Assembly (NCBI GenBank): GCA_017963755.1
Contig: JAGCTF010000085.1
Coordinates: forward strand, 1 to 44,211
DNA from: Clostridia bacterium
Lineage (GTDB): Bacteria; Bacillota; Clostridia; UBA1212; UBA1255
Reading direction: 5' to 3'
DNA length: 44,211 bases
The position numbers and the translations under genes were made by a program. The notes under the pieces are model-generated. The model had not been told where the DNA came from. It did no database searches and saw only the letters and a program-made list of their open reading frames with translations. The first letter of the stretch is position 1; every line of letters starts with the position of its first letter. Below are positions 34,475-43,551 of the stretch, piece after piece.

Positions 34475-35629
34475 ATGGATAAAAATGCGGCAAGGGGAAC
34501 CGTCTCGCTTATTCTAAAGATCATAGTAGTTATCTCAGCCGTCGTCGGAACGGTGCTGAGCGCGATCGCCGGGAGCCGCTCGTTTATGGGCGGCGGGACC
34601 GTATTTATGTACTTTACGATACAGTCAAATATTGCGATCGCGGTCATATGCGCAGTCGGTGCGGTCCTGCTGCTTCGCAAAAAGCCTGTCGCTGCGCCGT
34701 GGTACGTCGTCAAATTCGCCGGTACGGTGTCAATAACTCTTACAGGCCTTGTTTTCTGTTTCGTTTTAGCACCTACGCTGGGAAGCGCCGCCTGGAACAT
34801 ACAGAACGTCCTCACGCACGTAATTGTCCCCGTCGCCGCTGTGGCCGATTTCTTTGTCACAGGTGTGTGGGGCAATATCCGCTACCGCAGCGTTGTGTTC
34901 GTACTTCTTCCGCCTCTGGCGTACGCCGTCTATGCAGGCATCGGATTCGTGAATGGCTGGCAATTCGCTCCCGGCATTAATTATCCGTATTTCTTTCTGA
35001 ACTGGGGAAGCCCCGCGGGCGCGTTCGGTTTTACGAAAGGGCTGCCGTTTATGGGCTGCGTGTGGTGGATAATCGCTCTGCTGATACTGCTAATAGCGGT
35101 GGGCTTAGCTTATCTTGCCATCCTGAATGCCATAAAAAAGAGGCGGCTCAGGCGCGAACAGCCTGTGATCAGGCGGTTCAGAGGATCTGATGCAGACTGC
35201 GTTTCTGAATTGATACGGCGCACACTCAAAATATCGAATTCGAATGACTATACGCCGGAATGCATAGATGAACTGATCGCGCGCCACACGCCTGAATATA
35301 TTCGTAAGCGCGCGGAACACACACATTTTTACGTCGCTGAAAAATGCGGCGCGGTCGTAGGCTGCGGCGCGATCGGACCATACTGGGACAGCGAAACGGA
35401 AAGCTGCCTGTTCACGATATTCGTTGACCCCGCATACCAGGGCAGGGGCACCGGAAAGATGATAATTGACGCCCTCGAAAAAGACGAATACTTTTTGCGC
35501 GCTAAAAGAGTGGAGGTCCCCGCTTCGATAACCGCGCTCGAATTTTACAGGAAACTCGGGTATGATTATAAAGACGGCGTTAAGGAGCCTGACGGGGAAG
35601 GGCTTTACAGGCTTGAAAAGCGAAGTTGA
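34475..35629 (+). CDS. Fusion: Pr6Pr-like membrane domain + GNAT acetyltransferase
   Basis: 384 residues. Residues 1-225 hold about six membrane helices with TIQSNI, THVIVPVAAVADF and NYPYFFLNWG motifs that fit the Pr6Pr (FAR-17a/AIG1-like) family. After a basic turn (KKRRLRRE, about 223-230) a complete GNAT domain follows (about 230-384): IRRFRGSDADC, FVDPAYQGRGTGKMI and ALEFYRKLGYDYK. The basic turn puts the acetyltransferase on the cytoplasmic face. Continuous frame; 20 bases after the YhbS-like gene. Substrate unknown. Confidence 0.85.
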   Translation: MDKNAARGTVSLILKIIVVISAVVGTVLSAIAGSRSFMGGGTVFMYFTIQSNIAIAVICAVGAVLLLRKKPVAAPWYVVKFAGTVSITLTGLVFCFVLAPTLGSAAWNIQNVLTHVIVPVAAVADFFVTGVWGNIRYRSVVFVLLPPLAYAVYAGIGFVNGWQFAPGINYPYFFLNWGSPAGAFGFTKGLPFMGCVWWIIALLILLIAVGLAYLAILNAIKKRRLRREQPVIRRFRGSDADCVSELIRRTLKISNSNDYTPECIDELIARHTPEYIRKRAEHTHFYVAEKCGAVVGCGAIGPYWDSETESCLFTIFVDPAYQGRGTGKMIIDALEKDEYFLRAKRVEVPASITALEFYRKLGYDYKDGVKEPDGEGLYRLEKRS

Positions 35630-35654
35630 AAAACAGTCCGCTATCCGTTATAAT
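35626..35654 (+). promoter_or_regulatory. Promoter of prfC
   Basis: TTGAAA (35626-35631), 17-base spacer, TATAAT (35649-35654), overlapping the end of the preceding gene. The leader of about 115 bases has a GCGGC-AAT-GCCGC hairpin near 35663 and a 7-codon ATG frame at 35731 (no ribosome binding site). Confidence 0.8.
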
Positions 35655-35776
35655 CACACTTCGGCGGCAATGCCGCGGAAAAGGCAGGGATCGATAGAAC
35701 CGGGCTTTTTCACACTGTTTTTATATTAACATGAAACAGAATAAAACTAACTAAACTACACCGAGGCATACATAAC

Positions 35777-37381
35777 ATGGCAGATGAACTTTACGAAAAA
35801 ATAGGATCCGAAGTAGGGCGCAGACGCACGTTCGCCATCATATCACACCCCGACGCCGGTAAAACGACGATGACAGAAAAGCTGCTGCTGTACGGCGGGG
35901 CTATACGGCTTGCGGGTTCCGTAAAAGCGCGAAAGGCAACGAAGCACGCGGTATCCGACTGGATGGATATCGAAAAACAGCGCGGAATATCGGTGACTTC
36001 ATCTGTGCTCCAGTTCGAATACGACGGATACTGCATAAATATACTTGACACCCCCGGCCACCAGGACTTCTCGGAAGATACCTACCGCACGCTGATGGCA
36101 GCGGACAGCGCGGTCATGCTGATCGACGGAGCGAAAGGCGTAGAGGCCCAGACGCTCAAACTTTTCCACGTATGTAAGATGCGCGGCATACCGATCTTCA
36201 CGTTCATCAATAAAATGGACCGCGCCGCGAAAAATCCGTTCGACTTGATGCAGGAGCTTGAAGACGTTCTCGGCATCAAATCGTATGCAATGAACTGGCC
36301 GATCGGCACAGACGGAGATTTTCAGGGCGTTTATAACAGGCGCGAAAGGCAGATCGAACTGTACGAGGGGGGCAATCACGGCCAGGAGCAGGCGCGGACA
36401 ATAACCGGTGACCTTGACGATCCGTCGCTTTCGGAGCACCTGGGCAGCTACTACTTCGACAGACTCACGGAAGAGATCAGCCTTCTGGATATGGCGGGAG
36501 AGGATCTCGACATGAACGCGGTCCTGGGCGGCAGGCAGACTCCTATATTCTTCGGATCTGCGATGACAAACTTCGGTGTAAAAACCTTCCTCGAACACTT
36601 TATAAAAATGGCTCCCTGTCCGCACGAAACCATCGCGGCGGGCGAGACCGTCGTTGACCCGGTCACCACGCCTTTTTCCGGCTTTATTTTCAAGATCCAG
36701 GCCAATATGAATCCGGCGCACAGGGACCGCCTCGCGTTTTTGCGCATCACTTCCGGCAAATTCGAAAAGGGCATGGAAGTCTGGCACACCAGAACAGGCA
36801 GAAAGCTAAGGCTTACGCAGCCTACGCAGTTTATGGCGCAGGAGCGGACTATAGTTGACGAAGCTTACGCCGGTGATATCATCGGCCTGTTTGACACCGG
36901 GATCCTCGGGATAGGAGACACGCTCAGTATTGACAGCCAGAGCCTCAGATTCGAAGGAATGCCAGTATTCCCGTCCGAACATTTTGCCCGCGTCCAATAC
37001 GCCGACGCGATGAAGCGCAAGCAGTTCCAGAAGGGCATAGAGCAGCTTTCCGAGGAGGGTGCTATCCAGGTATTCAAACAGATGGATATTGGCGTAGAAA
37101 CGCTTATAATAGGCGCTGTGGGCGTGCTGCAGTTCGAGGTCCTCGAGCACAGGTTAAGAGGCGAGTACGGAGTGGAGATCCGCATGCAGCAGCTGCCGTA
37201 TCACTACGCGCGCTGGATCGAAGACCAGTCGGTAGATCCGCATAATCTGACGCTCACGTCGTCAACGCTTCGGGCGACCGACCGCGACGGCTCGAAGGTC
37301 CTGCTCTTCGAGAATGAGTGGGGTATCGAGTGGGCAATAGATAAGAATAAGAACCTTAAACTGCTTGATTGCAAAGTGTGA
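35777..37381 (+). CDS. prfC: Peptide chain release factor 3
   Basis: 534 residues. GTPase that recycles RF1/RF2 after termination. G motifs are clear: SHPDAGKTTMTEKLLL (P-loop), EKQRGISVTSS (switch I), DTPGHQDFSEDTYR and FINKMDR. C-terminal RF3 domains follow, with the VEFEV-type VGVLQFEVLEHRL. GAGG lies 9 bases before the ATG. Own promoter. Confidence 0.97.
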   Translation: MADELYEKIGSEVGRRRTFAIISHPDAGKTTMTEKLLLYGGAIRLAGSVKARKATKHAVSDWMDIEKQRGISVTSSVLQFEYDGYCINILDTPGHQDFSEDTYRTLMAADSAVMLIDGAKGVEAQTLKLFHVCKMRGIPIFTFINKMDRAAKNPFDLMQELEDVLGIKSYAMNWPIGTDGDFQGVYNRRERQIELYEGGNHGQEQARTITGDLDDPSLSEHLGSYYFDRLTEEISLLDMAGEDLDMNAVLGGRQTPIFFGSAMTNFGVKTFLEHFIKMAPCPHETIAAGETVVDPVTTPFSGFIFKIQANMNPAHRDRLAFLRITSGKFEKGMEVWHTRTGRKLRLTQPTQFMAQERTIVDEAYAGDIIGLFDTGILGIGDTLSIDSQSLRFEGMPVFPSEHFARVQYADAMKRKQFQKGIEQLSEEGAIQVFKQMDIGVETLIIGAVGVLQFEVLEHRLRGEYGVEIRMQQLPYHYARWIEDQSVDPHNLTLTSSTLRATDRDGSKVLLFENEWGIEWAIDKNKNLKLLDCKV

Positions 37382-37430
37382 AAGCTCATATATCGAACTC
37401 AAAAATTTTTTTAAATCAGTTCCGAAAACG

Positions 37431-37456
37431 GGAATGAAGCCCTTATTTTTTTCGTC
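37431..37456 (+). promoter_or_regulatory. ECF-type promoter of the sigma factor operon
   Basis: GGAAT (37431-37435) and CGTC (37453-37456) are 17 bases apart with a T-rich spacer, the form of GGAAC-N16-CGTC promoters used by ECF sigma factors. No sigma-A boxes are seen here, so the operon is probably read by its own sigma factor. Confidence 0.5.
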
Positions 37457-37484
37457 TGTATAGGTGCGAAAGGAGAAAAGGCTG

Positions 37485-38042
37485 ATGAACGACAAAGAAT
37501 TATTACTGCTTTTTGACAAACGTGACGAGAACGCCATAGCGCAGCTCGAACGCAAGTACGGCAGGTATTGTCGCTCGATCGCTTTTGAGATCCTGAAGAA
37601 TGAGGCGGATGCCGAGGAATGCGTGAATGACGCATATCTGAAAGTATGGGAAAGTATTCCGCCTGCCGCGCCTGAAAAACTCTCATCATACGTAGGCAAC
37701 ATCGTTAAAAATCAGGCGATAGACTGTTACCGTGCCCAGAGACGTCAGAAAGATATTCCGCCTGAGGTAATCATGCCTCTGGATAACGTCGCCCCGGCTG
37801 CGGTTTCTCAAGGAATAGAAGAGACTGATGACAGCGATGAACTTGCCGGATTGATTGCCGAGTATCTTAGAACGACCGATCGAAAAAAACGCCTGATATT
37901 TGTTGCACGGTATTACAAGGAACTTTCTGTCGGCGAGATTGCTGCAGAACTGAACGTGGCCGAAGGAACGGTCATGTCTTCTCTGTACCGTACACGTAAA
38001 GGACTGGAATCGTTTTTGAAAAAAAGAGGGGTATCGATATGA
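37485..38042 (+). CDS. ECF-like RNA polymerase sigma factor
   Basis: 185 residues with regions 2 and 4 only. Start at 37485 (AGGAG 9 bases upstream); the frame is open from a GTG at 37464. Region 2: LERKYGRYCRSIAFEILKNE and ECVNDAYLKVWESIPP; region 4: VARYYKELSVGEIAAELNVAEGTVMSSLYRTRKGL. Its TGA overlaps the ATG of the next gene (ATGA), the arrangement expected of a sigma/anti-sigma pair. Target promoters unknown apart from the likely autoregulatory one at 37431. Confidence 0.88.
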   Translation: MNDKELLLLFDKRDENAIAQLERKYGRYCRSIAFEILKNEADAEECVNDAYLKVWESIPPAAPEKLSSYVGNIVKNQAIDCYRAQRRQKDIPPEVIMPLDNVAPAAVSQGIEETDDSDELAGLIAEYLRTTDRKKRLIFVARYYKELSVGEIAAELNVAEGTVMSSLYRTRKGLESFLKKRGVSI

Positions 38043-40870
38043 ACGAAGCTAAACTTGCCTCATTAATGAAAAAAATGCCTGACGACATCGTGAATGAATT
38101 CAATGCCGCGACGGCAGGCGGATCTATTGCAGCTCTGTCGGATCCCGGGCCCGGAAACGGTTCGGGAGGAAGGAAAAACGGCCGTGACAGACGTCCGGGC
38201 GTAGGTATTCTTGTTGGACTTGCGACAGTGGCTGTCTTTTTCGTCGCAGGGATCATTATTTCAGTAAAGGTGCGAAGCGACAGACAGAGAGCTTCAGAGC
38301 CTGATATGACGAGCGTATTGACCAACAATACGCCTGACGTTGCCGCCAGCCCGGTTCCGTCTGAAACTGATGCCGGCCCCACGGCAGTCCCTGCATTGAC
38401 CGATATACCTGATTTGACCGATGCTCCGACCGCGACAATTTCTCCTGTAACCACTGACGTAAGTACCGCTACTGACGAACCGACAATATCCGCTGAACCG
38501 ACTTTGTCCGCTGACCCGACTGATACGGCCGGACAAACTGCAAATACCGAATCTTCTTCGACTCCGGCTCCTACTGCGACCCAGGTTCCTACCGCGACCA
38601 AGGCTCCTACTGCGACCGCCGTACCTACAGCAACTGCTGCCCCGACGGCAACTCCGGAGCCGGTTCCTACTCCGTATCAGAACAATAATCCTGACGGGCT
38701 TGCAGTGGTTCCGAAATTCGGTAAACTTATGACTGCAGATTTTGGGGGCAAAGATATCGATATACCGTATTTCTATATAAATGACGCACAGTACAAACCG
38801 GAATTAGGCGGTATGATGTATGCGGACGCGGCGCCGTTAGATTACCGTGCTCTCAGCCGGGAGGTACCTCTGCTTTATAATAACGGCAGCAGTATGAACA
38901 TAACTATGAAAATGCCGTGTATATGGGAGAGACTGGATTATATTGATTTGGACGGAAATCTATTGATGTCGTTCCCTGAAAGGATTAGTTCAATGCCGAA
39001 CAGTGTCTTAGACACCGGGTTTCCTAAAGAAATGGGCACTCCTGCAGACGCACTTGTGCGCGTAAGAATTATACTTCAGGGTGACTATATCGATTCCCTC
39101 GGAATAAACGAGTATACTACATACTACTGCATTTTCAGGGTGAAACGCGGAGAATCCGCACAGGACTCTTCACAGACACGCATTTCAAACATTACACCTT
39201 TTAAATTAAATAACACGCTGCTGCCGGGAGAGACGGTCTGGCTGCATTACACCGCGCTTCCGTATAACTATAATTACGGAACGGTAAAGTGGAGGATCAT
39301 TGAGGGCGCCGAGAATGCCATGATCGATCCGGTAAGCGGAGAATTAAAAGCCCTGAAAGACGGAACAGTCCGGGTCGCAGCGTACGTTGAGGAGTATGAA
39401 GCGGAAATCACGCCTGTCGATATAGTTATTAAGAGCAAAGAAGTCATATCCGAACCGGAACATGAGCGGCCGCTCGACGATCGATACAAGCCTGATGCAG
39501 TTGAGCCCGGAGGAAAGTGGACGGAAGAGATCCTTAAGTCACGCGCAAACTTCCTTGTATATAACGCCCGTACGCCGGACGAGCTTCCCGTATATACTTA
39601 CAGGAATCAAGACTATAAAGTAAGTCCTTATGAGACTGATTTTACGTTCTACGTGCAGCTTACTGATTACGCGAGATCTTACCGCGGCGATGCAAAATTG
39701 TCCGTGAAGGATGTGAAAGTCTGCTTTTACGACGATTCGGGCAGCCTGATCGGTTATTCTTATACGAACCGCGACGGTATAGCTATGTTCACGATCAAAA
39801 TGCAGAGCGATATGCGTTTCAGGCTCGGAGTGGAATCTAACGTATATACTTCAGAGTTCGGGATCAACACCACAGAGATCTTAAACAGGCCGTTCTTCCC
39901 GGGAGGAGGGATCAAATACCCTGGCGCAAATAGCAGTTCGGGCAATGCCTCTCTGTTTGCGCTGAACGTCGTTGACCGGAGCCTCTATACCCATTACAGA
40001 GCGGAGATCGTTGACGCCGTCACCGGTGAAAACATTACCGCGGGAACGTTGATAATATACGGCTCCGGAAAAGAACTTGAACGGTTCGATATAGGGACTT
40101 TAGGGTCAACGATATGGCAGTATCCTGAATTCTTTAGCGGCGCCACCCGCACGGTCCTCGAGTATACAGACGGAGATCAGCGTTACGTCGCGGAATGTAC
40201 ATTTACACAAAGCGGCAATTCATTGATCTTCCGCGCTGACATTGCCGGCAGGAAACTTTCCGCAGACTACCTGCCTCCTGTAGTCGTAAAGGGTATGAAG
40301 ATCCGCCTGGGCAGGTTTGAACAGGACGGAGAGCTTGGAAGAAGCGAACCTCTGGAATGGCTGATAGTTAAAACTGAAGGGAACAAGGCCCTGGTCGTAA
40401 GCAAGGACGTTATTTACGGCCTTCCGTTCAGCAACGGAAAGACGGCTTCCGCGACAACTAATTGGGCAGACAGTAACGTACGTGCCTGGCTGTCAGGGCT
40501 ATTTATTGAGAATGCTTTTAACAGTGAGGAGCTTTCTGTTATTCAAAACTCTTCGGGAAATGGATTGAGCGCTGATGATAAAATCTTTCTGCTGAGTGTT
40601 TCAGAAGCGGAATTGTTATCTCCGGAACAGCTCAAGGCGAATGCGACTCCGTTTTCTGCTTTATGCGGGTTGAATCTTAACAGCAATCAGAAGACCGCGT
40701 CATGGTGGCTCAGAAACATCGCCGGTATAAGCAGTTCAGCTTACGTCTGGTCTGAAGGGAAAGAGATCGTACGAGACGGGATCGCTCAGAGCAGCAATAT
40801 GGGTATACGGCCTGCAATGTGGATCGAACTTACGCCCACAGTCTTAGCGACACTTAGAAACGCAGATTAG
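38039..40870 (+). CDS. Transmembrane protein, probable anti-sigma sensor with large ectodomain
   Basis: 943 residues, start overlapping the sigma factor stop by 4 bases. A cytoplasmic head of about 54 residues (AKLASLMKKMPDDIVNEFN) could bind the sigma factor. One membrane helix at 55-76 follows, then a long Thr/Pro/Ala linker (about 110-225, with PTAT repeats), then the ectodomain: an Ig-like BIG2-type segment (around KWRIIEGAENAMIDPVSGEL, about 420-480), further beta-rich parts, and a C-terminal DUF6273-like module (about 755-935, WWLRNIAG and GIRPAMWI). The layout resembles RsgI-type sensors that read an extracellular ligand and release a sigma factor. Ligand unknown. Confidence 0.75.
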   Translation: MNEAKLASLMKKMPDDIVNEFNAATAGGSIAALSDPGPGNGSGGRKNGRDRRPGVGILVGLATVAVFFVAGIIISVKVRSDRQRASEPDMTSVLTNNTPDVAASPVPSETDAGPTAVPALTDIPDLTDAPTATISPVTTDVSTATDEPTISAEPTLSADPTDTAGQTANTESSSTPAPTATQVPTATKAPTATAVPTATAAPTATPEPVPTPYQNNNPDGLAVVPKFGKLMTADFGGKDIDIPYFYINDAQYKPELGGMMYADAAPLDYRALSREVPLLYNNGSSMNITMKMPCIWERLDYIDLDGNLLMSFPERISSMPNSVLDTGFPKEMGTPADALVRVRIILQGDYIDSLGINEYTTYYCIFRVKRGESAQDSSQTRISNITPFKLNNTLLPGETVWLHYTALPYNYNYGTVKWRIIEGAENAMIDPVSGELKALKDGTVRVAAYVEEYEAEITPVDIVIKSKEVISEPEHERPLDDRYKPDAVEPGGKWTEEILKSRANFLVYNARTPDELPVYTYRNQDYKVSPYETDFTFYVQLTDYARSYRGDAKLSVKDVKVCFYDDSGSLIGYSYTNRDGIAMFTIKMQSDMRFRLGVESNVYTSEFGINTTEILNRPFFPGGGIKYPGANSSSGNASLFALNVVDRSLYTHYRAEIVDAVTGENITAGTLIIYGSGKELERFDIGTLGSTIWQYPEFFSGATRTVLEYTDGDQRYVAECTFTQSGNSLIFRADIAGRKLSADYLPPVVVKGMKIRLGRFEQDGELGRSEPLEWLIVKTEGNKALVVSKDVIYGLPFSNGKTASATTNWADSNVRAWLSGLFIENAFNSEELSVIQNSSGNGLSADDKIFLLSVSEAELLSPEQLKANATPFSALCGLNLNSNQKTASWWLRNIAGISSSAYVWSEGKEIVRDGIAQSSNMGIRPAMWIELTPTVLATLRNAD

Positions 40871-40920
40871 AATTATTGAACTGACTGATTGACGGATTGA
40901 TTAAAATGGAGGAAATCGAT

Positions 40921-42378
40921 ATGAATAAACGTAAATTTATTTTTAATGCTGTTATAAGACCGGTCGCTGCCCTGCTGGCCGTTTTCGGCGTACTGTCATT
41001 GTCCGCGTGCAGGCAGAGAGATCCGAAAGAAGGGACTCGGGTATCAGCTTCTCCGTTCGATATGCCGGAGACAACAGAGCCTGCCGTGCCTGCACAAGAT
41101 TCCGTGACCGGAAGCATTGTCCTCGGCGTACCGGAACAGTATCAGAAAAACGACACGGATGCACTTGCGAAATTCGTTGTGGCGTTTAATAAAAAATATC
41201 CGGGCATCAGCGTGACCTTCAATACAGTTAAAGACGCTAAAGCAGCCCTTACGGCTCAAAAAGGAACGGATGATTACGCTGACGTCGTTTTCTTTCCCGG
41301 TTCGGAGGCGTTTGAATATGCTTACGTCGATAAGACGCTCATGTGCCTCGACCAGATCATCGCGGATACCGGTGCAAGGTATGATGTCTATTACGGAGTA
41401 TTTGAATCATCTACGGTGGGGAAAGAACAGTATGCGATAGGCACGAACTGCGATCCGCTGGTGCTTATTTATGATAAAGACGCGACAGACAGGGTACTTC
41501 CGGGCCGTACGATCGGCGGAAAGTGGAATTTTAATGAGTTTTGCGATATCTGTCTGGAGATAGGGCAGGCTGATGAAACGCTTGCCGGCGCTCAGCTCGA
41601 TTTAGAATATGAACCTGTATTCCTGACTCTGTTAAGGGTATATGAGGCTTCCGGAATAAAAGCCTGGGCTGATCCGGAAAAATGCAAGGTAGACATACGT
41701 TATTATAATTCATTGACTGAAATTGATAAATTAATATATTCGTACGGGTGCGCGATCATTCCCGCATACGATGTTTTTGAAGGCACCGGCAATCCTCCGG
41801 ATTTCGGTGTGGCAAAAGACGTCAGCGATGCTCTGGAGAAAAGAACGCCTGTTTTCCGCGCGACGCTTTTGAGCCGGCTCGGCAATATCGCCGCTGAATA
41901 TGAAGAAAAAGGAATCAATTGGGACGTAGCTCCGTTCCCGCGGTCGGGTGCTGACGATACTCGTTCGTGCACGGCTGTCGGAACTGATTGTTTCGGTATC
42001 AGAAATGATACGGATTCGGCCGGGGCAGCGTCAATATTCGTCTCATTTGCTTTAGATCCGGAAGGTCAATCGGTCCTGAATTTATCTCGCGGGACGCTTC
42101 CGTCGCTGTCGTCTCTTCCTGCCGGTGATTATATCGGTGTTCTGAGCGGCGTTAATACTTCCGGAAAGAACTTTTATGCCTGTATACCCGAACGTGAAGA
42201 AACTGTTCCGGCCTCGCTTTCATGCTATATGCCTCCTGTAATCGTAGAAAGGGCACGCGCAAAGATGTCGACTATGACCGGAAGAACTATAAAAGGAGCA
42301 GACTACTGGCTCGCTATCCTTAACGATCGCGATCTGTCTGAACGCTGGGTCGTATGGCAGCATGAACGTTCAGAATAG
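40921..42378 (+). CDS. Extracellular solute-binding lipoprotein
   Basis: 485 residues. Start at 40921 (GGAGG 8 bases upstream; the frame is open 8 codons earlier). Lipobox LSAC (Cys about 30). The body has the two-lobed fold of family 1 solute-binding proteins of sugar ABC importers: a start of GSIVLGVPEQYQKND, a hinge and WDVAPFPRSG-like C-lobe. No permease or ATPase genes lie near, so it is an orphan; together with the sigma/anti-sigma pair it may act as a sensor partner instead of, or besides, transport. 50 bases after the anti-sigma gene. Confidence 0.82.
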   Translation: MNKRKFIFNAVIRPVAALLAVFGVLSLSACRQRDPKEGTRVSASPFDMPETTEPAVPAQDSVTGSIVLGVPEQYQKNDTDALAKFVVAFNKKYPGISVTFNTVKDAKAALTAQKGTDDYADVVFFPGSEAFEYAYVDKTLMCLDQIIADTGARYDVYYGVFESSTVGKEQYAIGTNCDPLVLIYDKDATDRVLPGRTIGGKWNFNEFCDICLEIGQADETLAGAQLDLEYEPVFLTLLRVYEASGIKAWADPEKCKVDIRYYNSLTEIDKLIYSYGCAIIPAYDVFEGTGNPPDFGVAKDVSDALEKRTPVFRATLLSRLGNIAAEYEEKGINWDVAPFPRSGADDTRSCTAVGTDCFGIRNDTDSAGAASIFVSFALDPEGQSVLNLSRGTLPSLSSLPAGDYIGVLSGVNTSGKNFYACIPEREETVPASLSCYMPPVIVERARAKMSTMTGRTIKGADYWLAILNDRDLSERWVVWQHERSE

Positions 42379-42422
42379 ACGCAGATTTAGACTCGAAAGA
42401 ACATTTTGCCTCCAAAATCATA

Positions 42423-42451
42423 TTGCAAACTATCCCGCGATTTGGTACAAT
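42423..42451 (+). promoter_or_regulatory. Promoter of fba
   Basis: TTGCAA (42423-42428), 17-base spacer, TACAAT (42446-42451). Leader about 80 bases. Confidence 0.75.
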
Positions 42452-42538
42452 TACCATCGGTCGAATGTGGCTTTCGCACGATGCGCAGGTTACGGCTTCG
42501 ACCGCAGTGCATTCAATTTTTAAGGAGATGTTTTTGAT

Positions 42539-43477
42539 ATGCCGTTAGTAACTTCAAAAGAAATGTTTGCAAAAGCGTATAATGGCGGATATGCCATCGG
42601 TGCTTTTAACGTGAACAACATGGAGATCGTTCAGGGTATTACCGAGGCCTGCAAAGAGGAGAACGCCCCCGTTATCCTTCAGGTTTCGAAAGGCGCGAGA
42701 GCTTACGCGAACCATACTTACCTTGTTAAGCTGGTAGAGGCTGCTGTTATCGAATGCCCCGATATCCCGATCGTGCTGCACCTTGACCACGGCCCGGATT
42801 TCGAAACCTGCAAATCTTGCATTGACGGCGGATTCACTTCCGTTATGATCGACGCTTCTTCCAAACCTTTTGATGAGAATATAGAGATCACGCGCAGAGT
42901 CGTAGAGTATGCTCACGAACACGGCGTAGTGGTAGAAGCCGAACTCGGAACATTGTCCGGTATCGAGGACGAAGTTAAAGTGGCAGAAGGCTGCGCGTCC
43001 TACACGAGACCTGAAGAAGTTGAAGAATTCGTTACCCGCACGGGCTGCGACTCTCTTGCCATCGCCATCGGTACTTCCCACGGCGCATACAAGTTCAAGC
43101 CCGGAACGAAACCCCAGCTCCGCTTCGACGTGCTCCATGAGTGCGAGAAGAGACTGCCCGGTTTCCCGATCGTCCTTCACGGCTCTTCATCAGTTCCTCA
43201 GGAATACGTAACGATGATCAACGAAAACGGCGGCGCTATGCCGGGCGCTATCGGCGTACCCGAGGAGCAGCTCCGCGAAGCGGCCAGATCCGCAGTCTGC
43301 AAGATCAATATCGACTCCGACCTCCGCCTCGCCATGATAGGTACGATCCGCAAGTTCTTCAACGAGCATCCGGATAAATTTGACCCCAGAGAGTACCTGA
43401 AGCCCGCAAGAGCTAACATCAAGGAACTTGTCCGTCATAAACTCCGCGACGTTCTCGGCTGCAGCGGGAAAGCCTGA
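42539..43477 (+). CDS. fba: Fructose-bisphosphate aldolase, class II
   Basis: 312 residues. Zinc-dependent cleavage of fructose 1,6-bisphosphate to the two triose phosphates. IVLHLDHGPDFETCKSCID holds H81 and H84, with GTSHGAYKF and PIVLHGSSSVP completing the metal and phosphate sites. AAGGAGA lies 9 bases before the ATG. Next gene is the PPi-type phosphofructokinase, the preceding step of glycolysis, after a terminator. Confidence 0.96.
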   Translation: MPLVTSKEMFAKAYNGGYAIGAFNVNNMEIVQGITEACKEENAPVILQVSKGARAYANHTYLVKLVEAAVIECPDIPIVLHLDHGPDFETCKSCIDGGFTSVMIDASSKPFDENIEITRRVVEYAHEHGVVVEAELGTLSGIEDEVKVAEGCASYTRPEEVEEFVTRTGCDSLAIAIGTSHGAYKFKPGTKPQLRFDVLHECEKRLPGFPIVLHGSSSVPQEYVTMINENGGAMPGAIGVPEEQLREAARSAVCKINIDSDLRLAMIGTIRKFFNEHPDKFDPREYLKPARANIKELVRHKLRDVLGCSGKA

Positions 43478-43497
43478 AACCAAATAAGTTGATTGCG

Positions 43498-43528
43498 GGG
43501 CTTCGCAAACCGCGAAGCCCTGATTTTT
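43498..43528 (+). terminator. Rho-independent terminator after fba
   Basis: GGGCTTCGC (43498-43506) and GCGAAGCCC (43512-43520) form a 9-base-pair stem with a 5-base loop, followed by TGATTTTT. It lies before the phosphofructokinase start, so read-through would be needed for co-transcription. Confidence 0.9.
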
Positions 43529-43551
43529 AATAAAATATGAGGTGAACTACC

